From Branchiostoma floridae (taxonomy: Eukaryota > Chordata > Leptocardii > Amphioxiformes > Branchiostomatidae), in NCBI RefSeq assembly GCF_000003815.2, contig NC_049990.1, positions 16,896,085-16,960,084 of the forward strand: a DNA stretch of 64,000 nucleotides, written 5' to 3'. Shown here one piece after another: positions 46,101 to 58,100 of this stretch. A program made the translations under genes and the position numbers. How positions within the stretch are numbered: the first letter of the stretch is position 1; every line of letters starts with the position of its first letter. The notes under the pieces were generated by a model, which was not told the origin of the DNA, did not search any database, and saw only the letters and a program-made list of their open reading frames with translations.

Positions 46101-49100
46101 ACATTGTCAGAAATGGACCCTGGTATAAGGCCCAAAACAGAGGTACATGCATTACATTGTCAGGGATGGACCCTGGTATAGGGCTTTAAACAGGGGTACA
46201 TGTATTACATTGTCAGGGATGGACCCTGGTATAAGGCCTTAAGGTATCGGACCGGAGTTTCTTTAACGATTTCGGAGGTTGGCGGACAGCCTCAGGCCAT
46301 AGGACTACGTGGTAGAGAAGCTAAATTCTTCATGTCTGTGTAAAATGAAAAGAAAAGAAAAGATTCCATGTGATAATTTTTTTTGCAATCTCAGATGACG
46401 TAATTTCATCGAAAGCGCAGGAAAAACGCTGATATTTGGGTCATCAGGCAAAAATACCGCATCACCGTTGCAGCGGGCTAATAAAATGGTTTCGCTGGCC
46501 GACCAACTACTCCTCGCACAGAAAATAATACAATCCACGGCTTTTCAGGAAATACGACAAATCTATGCACAGCTATAACGATCACCTAGCAACAGAAAAA
46601 TTCTCCAACCTGGTATTTGAATCCGATCGTAAATGTTGCCATCCGATGAAAACGTTTTCTCCTCATCTGAACAGAGCCTGCTTTTCAAATAGCATTGGTT
46701 GACTATGTTGTACTGAAACGACAGGCATGTCGAGTCGGCACAACAAGCCTCCGCACAGCCCTGGAGGGTGACACCAGGAGGACTGGATATGTCTGAACCT
46801 GGACCCCAACAATCAGTCCGGGGAAAGTGGCGAAACTCTGATAATCCGCATGTTTCTGAAACAGATTAAGGAAGCTTTAAGCCCCGGTCACAAGCACGTA
46901 CGCGTACGTAAGTCGAGGAACATTCGGGCGCAATAATTTAAATATATAAAGCCGTGGTCACAAAGATCGTAGTGCAGCGTGTGATTAGGTCATACCTGCG
47001 TCAATCGTAGTTAAATCATAGTAAATCGGGGAGCTGAAATGGATTTTGAACATGTTCAAAGTTCATCATCGTACGATTATTATTGCCCCATAGCAGACTC
47101 TGATGAGGAAAAGGTATGGTTTATCAAGGAATAATGACAGGTTTAAATTCCCTATGCAAACTCTAATTTGCATAGTTTGGACCTGTAAATGTTCCACGTC
47201 CCATAAAACAATGTTACATGTTATCAAAAATCCGATTATAGAAATATTATAATTGTGGATTATAATTAAGGTACGAAATTCCAGAACAACTTTCTTGGGC
47301 CGTTTGGGGCCAAGACTCTGACCTTCATCATTTCCAAACCTTTCCACATCCTGTATATTCACAATCAATACAATGGTTCTGGAGTTTTATTGACCACAAA
47401 TATCAAGAAACACAAACATAATCAATAAAAAACAATACCCGTCTTGGCATAGCCCACTCGAACTAAGGGAATGCTCAGCTACAGATAATGATGTAACCTG
47501 ACCCTTATCTAGCAATGGGGAAACAAGCGACAATACCCTAAACAGTAGCAAACCAGTGGCCTGAGAAATGAACCAAGCAGATGTAGGTAGGGAACATTGT
47601 GACCAAACTGGCCCTGCAGCTCAAGGGCATGTTGCAAGGGGGCTTAACCCTCAAACACCCGAGTGGGGTCCGTTTGGACCCCAGGCGTATATTTTGCAGT
47701 GCCATTGGAGCATTTTTAATCTTCTATACCTTCTCTTACATTTTTATGCAGATTAGTACAATACTGTGGGAGCTATAAAAAAAGTCCGTGATCAGTCCGT
47801 CTGGGGTCCAAACGGACCCCAGCCAAAAAGTGTAGCTTTTGAAACAAACTTTTGAGTCTAACTCCCTAACTATTTATAGTATCACCACCAAACTTTCAGA
47901 GCATAATAAACATGTAAAACTAAATCCTCATAAAAAATTTATGTGTCATCACCATATAATATGGCAACATTATGACGTCATCAAGCTAATAAGGGCAGCC
48001 ATCTTGGATTTTGACTAATGACGTCATGAAAATAGCATAACTTATAAATTTTGAATTATGAAAATAGCATTGAATTTCATAGAAGTTTATTGTTGTAAGA
48101 AAACAAGCATTGTTTACCAAGAAAACCTTGTTTAAATCGAAATTGGCAAATTTTGGCAAAAATATGCCTGTCATAATTCCGTTGCCATGGCAACCCCAAA
48201 TAATGAAATTTGAAAAAATTTGATCTATTGACAAAATAATTTTGCTAACAATATTTTGTGATATATAAACAAGTTTCGTAGCTTTAGCACTAGCCGTTCA
48301 TGAGTTAATTATGCGACATAGAGGTTGCTGAGGGCCTCAACATTCCCCTCTCTGGTCAGAATAGGTTTAATGCAAAAGATGGTCCTTCTGATCTTTTGCA
48401 TAAATTATGATAATTAGGTGGAATAAGCAACACCTTAACATGTCGAAATATTCCTCTTACATTGACGAAGCAATGTATGTACAATGATCACCGACAGGAA
48501 TTGGAACTGAGATTTTATGAACAAAACATTTTGGGGTCCGTTTGGACCCCACTCGGTCATTTTAGTCGTAACAAGTGCTTTTAAAAAAGCTGGCATTTTG
48601 CGAATGTTTGCGTGTGTGAACGTTTTTTTCTAGTTATTAGAATGTCATATAAATAGAACAGAGTAACTAAACCTGATATTGGCGCATGGAGAGATTCACA
48701 TATGTGCCTGAACTGCAGCAGATCTAGACGCCACCTGTTAAAATTTGCGTGAACTGCAGCAAATGTTACTACACATTGCCTGTTTTTGAGTGAGCTCTGT
48801 TGCGGGGCATTTTTAAGTTTGTTTTTTTTTAATTTTTATTTCTATTCGGCAAAAAAACGAAGCGGCGAATCCGTTAACCAAAGAAATAAATTGGTGTGGC
48901 CAAATGGATGTAAAAATTAGTATTTTAATGGATGTAAAAAAGAAAAAAAAAATTGAAAAAAATCCACCTCCCCGGATTCGAACCGGGTGCATTGGTTTAG
49001 AATGCGTAAACTTTAACCACTGCGCTAGTGGAACATGTTGAAGAAATCCCTGTTTTAACAGGTATAGAAATGTTCGGCATGGATTGAACAGGTCCGTTCA

Positions 49101-52100
49101 TCACAACGGCGACTACACTGGCCAGTAAGCATTTTGCGACTGCAAGTCGCAAAATGCAAAAAAAGGTCGGGTGCTTGAGGGTTAAACTAATACCACTTCC
49201 AACGCATTGAAAGGTATGCGTCCCCGAAAAAATGAAGTCCACAACATGCCAATACCCAAACACACTAAAATAAAAAGGCCCGCCGAGTTTTAAGTTCAAA
49301 CACCAGGAGGCCCAAAATCAATCTTGAGCATCAGACAACCACCAACGACCCATCTTTGCGATCACACGTTTTGTTCTGGAGATATGGCGCCTAAAACACC
49401 CCTTTAACATACAAAAGGCTATCTGCAGTGCCAAGTTAAAACACAAGGAATCCACAAAACAATCCTGGGCATTAGGCAACCACCCTCAATCCTTGTATCA
49501 AATATCATTGCAATCACACGGTTTGCTCTGTGGATATAACGCCAGAAACGCCCATTCCACACACTCCCACACTACTGAAAACATAAAAACAAAAAGGGTG
49601 TAAATATTTATTCTAAAACAACCAGAAAACTGCAACTTCTAATGCGCACTAAAGCACAATGACTTACATCTATCGCCATAGCAAACGTGATTGCAATCAA
49701 TTCAGAGGTTCGAAAGATATTGGTCCGGAATCACAAACGAAAAAGCAGGAATTGACTCTAAAATGCCACAACAAACATCTATATGACTTCACAACACCTA
49801 CACAAAAAACCACATACATGTATTATTGTAGAGTCTTGTCATGAACTCACATTTTTATATAAGATAACTTGACACTACAGTGACACTAAATAAAAGTATG
49901 ATTCACGGCATAGAAATGACTTTGCTTCTCGTGGGACGGTTCAATTAAAATATAAATAAGTCCTACAACTAGTTCACTTGTCAGCCATGTTTGTCCAAAT
50001 GGGAACTTTTAGTTAGGCCACCAAAAATAGGGAACTTCTCGTGGCTTAAGCTTGCTTTTGCGTTGTAAATTTACCGATTGTGGAAATGTAGAAAAATGTA
50101 CCGCAACAAATTTCAAATTTCAATCGGAATCAAGATTGTTAAATAAAGATTGTTAACATTCCACTAGATTACAATGATACGTACCTTTAAACTAAAACAA
50201 TGCCTCCGATTACACTTAAACACCCCTGCAACCAAATTGGTAACACCTGAATATACAGCTGAAATAACTCTACATGAACACGGTCTCTTTCTACTTCTGT
50301 CTTTAAAGAAAAAAAATCTATCGGGTAAGAACTTATAAGTAATTGATAATAAAATGTATAGTCTACATTCAACACTGATGCGTTCCCACTAAGATAAATT
50401 GACTGTAATTTGTGCGCATTTTTGGACAGAGTGTTAGCAATGTGCTTACAATAATGGTAGGCTTAGAAATTCAGCAAGGTCCAAAATTAATATCTAATAA
50501 TTTTAACTTGCTGGATAGACTATAAGATAGTGTTATTTTATACGCTTGTGGTTTGCAGGACAAAGTTTGTTAGAAGTACGAAGCCAAAGAAAATGATCCA
50601 GTTTTGATGACCTACATGGATAGGACCCAATAACAGAAAGATTTTGTGACCAGCCAGACATGTACTCAGTCTACACATGCCATGAAATGGCATATAGTAC
50701 GCAAACCACATGGTATTCAGAAGGAAACAGATGACACTTACTGACATTTTTATGTTGAGACGTTAACTTATCTACTTTAACATTTGTAACACCAAAACGC
50801 AAGAATACTGCATTTTCACAGAAGAGGCTCAGAGAAGTTGTCAACACTCTTATCAGCCCTTTCAGCAGATCCCCGACTTCACCACATATAAACGACAACA
50901 CTAATAAGGACTCTCCAAACCCGACACTACTAGTATCTGAACATGTTACAAGGGATATCCAGGAACAATTGGTTAATCTGGTCGACGTCACAAACAACCT
51001 TCAAGCAAACATGAATGCTTTGAAGAATGAACAAGACAAACAAAAGAATGAGCAAGACAAACAAAAGCGGGAACTTGAAAAGGAGCTAAAAGATCTTACT
51101 GCATACTCAAGGTACTTGGAAAAACAGCTGGATGATGAACGGAAGAAACAAAACAATGAAAAGAAGACCACAAATAGCCAACACAATGAGCAAATTGCCA
51201 CTCTCACGGCTAGGTGCGACTCCCTCCAGTCTCTAGTAGAGACGCAGCAACAACAGATATCCGCATTACAGAATGAGGTAACCTCACTTCAGCTTTCTCA
51301 TTCATTGTCAGAGATAAGATTATCTGCACAGGCTGCATCATCGTCAGAAAGACCCCATGATACTAACAAAGACGACGCCATTGGAGCGCTTGGTTCAGAC
51401 ACTACCATGATAAGTCACATCGAGACAATTTCGGAAGGAAAGGACATAACACCAAATGTTGAAAATGCACAACCGGTGCCACATGATACTGGTAGACGAC
51501 AACAAGTGCCAACAGGAGACACACGTGAAGTCAGAGTATATACGGACTCTATCTGGAAAGCAGTAGATGTATCTAGAATGTTTCCCAACTGCTCCACTAG
51601 CAAGGACCATTCATCGACATTAGACCACGCAACAAGGAAGATAGAAGACTTGAATGACCCCAAAACAACGTATGCTATATTTCATGTGGGTTCAAACGAC
51701 CTGGACAATAGTCGGAAAGACCCATCCTCTGTACAAGTCTGTCTCGATAAGACAAGAAAACTCATCTCATGTGCCAAAACATCCTTCCCGAATGCCACAA
51801 TTGTTCTTTCGCAAGTACTACCTAGAGGACATTACTTGGACTCAACTTTAAACAAAAACATAAAGGACTACAACCGTACTGCAACGAAGTAAGGATGACA
51901 ATGAAACCCTGTATGTACGTCATAAGAAGCTTTCAACAACACGTCAGTTATACAAACCTGATCAGATCCACCTTGACGACACCACGGGTACTAGTCTACT
52001 TGTAGCAGATGTCAAACGCACCATAAGTAACAGTCAGAGCAGAGACAGTAGCAACCGGAGAGCACAGCCAACAAATGATGGCACGTATACACCTTCCGAT

Positions 52101-55100
52101 TTACCAACTCAACAGTATCCGGGGATAGAACAAGAGCGCCCGCTCCAGAACACGAAGCTGTTCCAGTATCGAAGTCAAGACAACAACAGATCTGCAGGAC
52201 AACACTGGGATGACTACCGACCAGGTGACCGGGATGACTACCGACCAGGTGACTGGAGCCGTCCGAACCTGCACGGGTCTCAGATACCACAACGGAAAAT
52301 CATGGACATAGCATACAAACTGTCTGAGATGTTGATGAACATTTGAGTCATATATTGACCACTCATCAAAGGGAAGTCGTACTCTCTTTTTGTTCTTTAA
52401 TCTAGTTCAAATCCACACGCATACTTTTTAATACTCACCCACAACTTATATAAGAGTCGTATTCACTTTTAAGGTGATCATATGTGTTTATGTAGCATTG
52501 AAAATTGCTCTTGACATTCTTTTTGGTAGTTTTATTATGGTTACTGATGTGGCCTTACGTTTGGCCAGTTGGAATATTCAAGGAACTTTTGCTAGAAAAT
52601 GTGTAGAATTAGATTTTTTAGATTCTGTAAGTAGATATGACTTAGTCTGTGTTCAGGAAACTTGGTTAAAACCCAATGATAATTTTCATATTGATGGATA
52701 TCAACACTTTCGTAGTGACCGTAAGCTCAGGAAGCGCTCCAGACGGAATTCCGGTGGGGTCGTTATCCTCTTTAGACAAAATATCGCCAAAGGCATTACC
52801 AAATTGAAAAGTAATAATCCGGACATACTCTGGTGCAAATTGGATAAGTTTTTCTTTGGCCTAGAGGCAGATATGATACTGGGATGTTTGTACTTACCTC
52901 CTGAAAATTCACCTTTATTCACCACAAAAAAGAACACAATTTTTGAAGACTTAATGGAGGACGTGGCGAAATTCCATAACCTAGGACATGTTCTCATACT
53001 TGGTGATCTGAACTCAAGAACAGCTAATTTACAGGAACAACTTTTTGATGGTTTTGACGAAAATTCTTCAGAAATTGATATAAAACTTAGGATAAATACA
53101 GACAACATCAGAAATAAGTATGGTAGGGAATTAGTTGATTTGTGCTCGGCCGCTAACATGATAATAGTAAATGGAAGGACGATTGGTGACCTCCCTGGAA
53201 AAAGTACATGCATTAAATACAACGGGGCAAGCACTGTAGACTACTGCATAACCAGTCTACCCCTTTTTTCATCGGTACAATACTTTAAAGTCCATAATCC
53301 CACATGGTTGTCAGATCACTGCCAGATTTCGGTGTCAATTAAAACAAACCATTTTAGGTTTAGAAATATTTATAATAATAATGAAAAACTCCTTTCCCAA
53401 CCAAAAAAATACATTTGGGATAATGATTCTCGTGAAAAATTTCAAAAGGCATTCCAACTTCCCCAAGTTAAAACTAAGATTAATCAGTTCATGCTACAAC
53501 AGTACACACACGCAGATGCTGAGAAAGCTGTTGAGGATGTTAACTACATTATAAAAATGGCAGCAGACCTATCACTAAAATCAATTCGGCTCTCCAAACG
53601 GAAAAAAACCCCACTTGTAAGCCATGGTATGACCAACAGTGCCGTGATCTAAGATCAAAAATTAGAAATCTTGCCGCAGAAATAAGGAAGTATCCTTGGC
53701 GACAAGACAAAAGACAGGCGTACACTTTTAAAGTGAAAGAATACAAAAAGTTAATTAAGAAGACAAAGAGACATAATAATGAAAAGAAAATGACTCAAAT
53801 TTCTAGATTGTCTAAAGAAGACCCAAAATCATTTTGGAAGGAGATTGACAAGTTACGAAATTTAGAAACCGGAAATAAAAAAAAAGAAACTAGCGATCAA
53901 ATTTCGACCGAGGAGTGGTTAAACCATTTTAAGACACTAAATAGCAATGTTAAAATGGATGAAGGGGAACAAGAATATGCAGACAGTATTGTAACATCAT
54001 TAGAGCTTCAAACAGACAATCCACTAGATTTTGATATTTCAGTAGAAGAAATCCAAGCTGGACTTTGTAACCTTAAATGTAATAAAGCATGCGGAACAGA
54101 TTCAATTATTAATGAAATGTTAAAATATAGCGCTCCTCATCTCACATTACCCTTCAAGAAAATGTTTAACATTTTATTACAATCTGGGACGTTCCCTGAC
54201 CAATGGAGTCAGAGTATGCTAGTTCCTATACATAAAAGTGGTGAACGCACAAATCCTACAAACTACAGAGGCATCGCCATCTCCAGCTGTGTTGGTAAAC
54301 TCTTCACATTCATTTTAAACAAACGACTACAACAATACCTCGAAAGAGAAAACTTATTATCCCCTTTCCAATCTGGCTTTAGAACAAACTTTCGAACAAG
54401 TGATAACGTTTTTGTGCTTAAAACACTAATTGATCAAGAAATATCCAAGCCTGCAGGTAAATTATATGCTTGCTTCATTGATTTCCGTAAGGCGTTTGAC
54501 TCTGTCTGGCGGACTGGTCTATTTTACAAACTCTTGTCATCAGGCATCGGAGGAAACTTCTTTAAAATTATAAAATCAATATACTCTAATGTAAGTTACT
54601 GCGTAAAAACACCAAATGGCCTAACACCATACTTTCAATCTACATGTGGGGTACGACAAGGGTGTAACCGTAGCCCCCTCCTATTCAACTTATACGTAAA
54701 CGATCTCCCAAACATATTAAATTTGCGATTGTCCGACCCTCCAATGTTACAAGACACACCCATCAATGGTTTATTTTGGGCGGATGACCTTGTACTTCTC
54801 TCAAAATCCGAGTCAGGCCTAAAAGAGTGCATAAGAACACTTGATCAATTTTGTTCTATCTGGAAATTATCAATAAATGAAAAGAAAACTAAAGTAATGA
54901 TATTCTCAAAAAAATGGACGCGCTAGCAGTCAACACTCCACTTATGAAATACAGGGCCGTCCAATTGACATTGCAACCTCCTACACATACCTAGAGTAGA
55001 TTTCACCCCCTCAGGTTCATTTAATCGCGCTACCAAACAGTTACGGTTAAAAGCACTTCGGGCTTCTTTTAAATTAAAATCACTGTTATCAACAAATTTC

Positions 55101-58100
55101 AACCCATCCATCCCGCTCGCTCTTGAATTATTCAACAGTTGCATAAAACCGATTTTACTTTATTGTGGCGAAGTCCTTGGAACAACTGTACAAGGAAGAG
55201 ACCTTATTTTCTATGGGATAAAAGAATATGAAAATGAAAATACCAGAGAATCAATAAATAGGATTATCAGTACGTTACTGGGATCAGAAATTCATATCCT
55301 TAGAGCCTCTCGTGTTGGCAAAAAAGACCCTTCCACTACTCGCCCTGTCCTTGTCCGGTTTCAAAAATACAGCGACAAATTGAACATTATGTATCAATCA
55401 AACACACTAAGAGACCAGGACATAACTTTTGAGCAACCAAAAATATCATATGAAATTTCTGATTTGGAATTTGTGCTTTTGAATTATTGCAAAATTTCAC
55501 TCGGCGTACCCAAAAGCTCTGTCAACGCCGCGGTCAGGGGTGAGCTAGGAGTTTTCCCACTTTATATTGATTCACAGACACAGATTATAAAATACTGGCT
55601 TAGGTTACATAATCTCCCAAATGACAGACTTGTAAAGAAAGCATATAATACTTCTGTTGAGCTACAACAAGACTGGGCTGTGCATGTGCAAGATATGTTA
55701 AGTAGACATGGTTTCCAAAATGTTTGGCTTAATCCTGCTGTTAATGCCAACCGTTTTGGAAATATATTTAAGAACCGTCTGCAAGACACGTTTGTCTCTG
55801 GTTGGAGACAAGAATTAAGAAGTTTTAACAAACTCAGTACTTATTGTAAAATCAAAAAAGAATTCTGTTTCGAAAAATATCTTTCATCTGTTCAAAACAA
55901 GTTGTTTAGAAATGACCTAACGAGACTAAGGATTAGTGCACACACCTTACAAATTGAAAAGGGCCGAAACTACAACATACCAGCCAATGAGAGACTTTGT
56001 CCCACATGCCATAATGACATAGAAAATGAATTTCATTTTGTAATGGATTGTCCGACTTATGAAGAAGACCGTCAAAAGTTATTTCAAAATATTGTATGTA
56101 AGTCCGAAATTGTACTACCACATGCTAGGTCAGAGGTATTCCATTTGATATTATCATGTCCTGTTCATATATCTGCCTACGTTGGCCAATTTATTTACAA
56201 CTCATTGCAAAAACGAGATAATGCTTTATGATACTCACTAGATTGTTTATACTGTTATATTATATTACATTAGTTGTTAGTTATTTGTATTAGTATATAG
56301 TTGTTCACATTGCCATACATTGTAACTGTTACAATTGTTGCGCAATACAGTTATTCATTATTTACTTTAGAAGCATCGGAATGAATAGAGCAGAAATGGT
56401 GCACGCATTTGTAAGTCTTATGACAATAACCAGATATTTAAATTAGAATATACTATACTATACTATATGTACTATATTGCCAATGTTTTTATGTATATTG
56501 TCACCGAAACATATTCTCTTCAAAGCATAAGATACGACAACATTGATGATATATTGTTTGCTACACCAAATGAACCGCTTACTGGTAATTCGGAAAGGCT
56601 GCTACAAATGGACAGCACAGCCCGCTTTTGATTTTGACAATGCTGGCGTGATCAACTGTCAATGATCGGACCATATCTATTATCTGCATACATATTACAA
56701 TACAATACTGCTTTTCTAACATGGTGTTACACACGGTCGTATGGAGAAAAGAATGTATATATATATAGTATACATAGTTATGTCTAAACAGTAGACACCT
56801 CAAACATTACATTATACATGTATAAAAAAAAAACTTTTCCATCGGACGGCGACATTTCTAGCTTCCATTGCATTTACTAGCTGCTTAAAGCTAGACTTTT
56901 AAGATCGCAATTCCAAAACGAGCCACCATATCTTATAACAGTGTCATTTTTCAATAGTTAAAGGAGGGGTAGATTTAACACAGTTCAAAGCACAATCTTA
57001 CCTTTGGCGAGGGAGACGATGTCGTTTGTACGTTCCAGCTTCATTTTACCTTCAACTTCTTGAAGACGATCCACCCAGTTCCTATCATGAGAACGTGGAA
57101 TAAGCCCATCAAGGTCATGCCAACGCATACAAAAATCAATGCCTTCTATATCAATCTACTAATTTCTAGTCTTCACAACGCCCTGTTGCGCCCCGAACCG
57201 TGCCTTGCCACAAACCGTGCCTATGCACGGTTTGGGGCAGTCCCCGCGTGCCCCAAACCGTGCCTGGGGCAAAAGCACAGTTTGGGACACGCGGGGACTG
57301 CCCCGAACTGTGCCCAATCGCGCACAGTTCTGGGCACGCAGGGGACCTTGTCCCATACTGTGCTTTTGGGCGGAGCTTAGTGTTTTAAGGGGAGGAGTCT
57401 GTCCAACGTGCTTTTTTCCCTGCAGCCCCGCCATCTTTGCTTTTCGGGGTGCTGTGATGAGGAAGAATCAACGTAATTCACGCTCGTCTTGGAGCAGTTA
57501 CGGACTTAGAGTTGATGTGGCAAAGACAGACGGATGNNNNNNNNNNNNNNNNNNNNNNNNNNNNNNNNNNNNNNNNNNNNNNNNNNNNNNNNNNNNNNNN
57601 NNNNNNNNNNNNNNNNNNNNNNNNNNNNNNNNNNNNATAATGATTCAGTTCGTTGTGTCATCTCATCAGTGCACAATTATCTGAACCAGAGTTTGTGCCC
57701 CGAACCTTGCTTTGCCCCAAACCGTGCCTAAGCACGGTTTCGGGCAAAGCAAGGTTCGGGGCACAAACTCTGCCTCAGATAATTGTGCACTGATGGTTGA
57801 CACAACGAACTGAATCATTAAGGCTTGGAGACTTGATCAAGGTGCAGCTGGACGTTGTCATGTTTATATGTGGTATATTTAAATGTAATATAAATGGGAT
57901 GCACTCACATAGACGTGCTAATAATATATAAATTCTGTGTCTTCGATGCACAGTTTTATCAAGGAGCTATAAGCTCCTTGGTTTTATGGATGAAAATCAT
58001 ATACTAGTAGTGGGAATCAAAAAGGACAAGATCAAGCCTTATTTGGAAACATGGGCGTGAATAATTAGTTATCACTACCCCGTCAGTCATAGTGATTGAC

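Noticed and set aside
48960-49035. Candidate tRNA gene
   Set aside because: T arm and A box look good but the acceptor stem does not pair; it lies inside a mobile element, so it is kept only as a tRNA-like segment.
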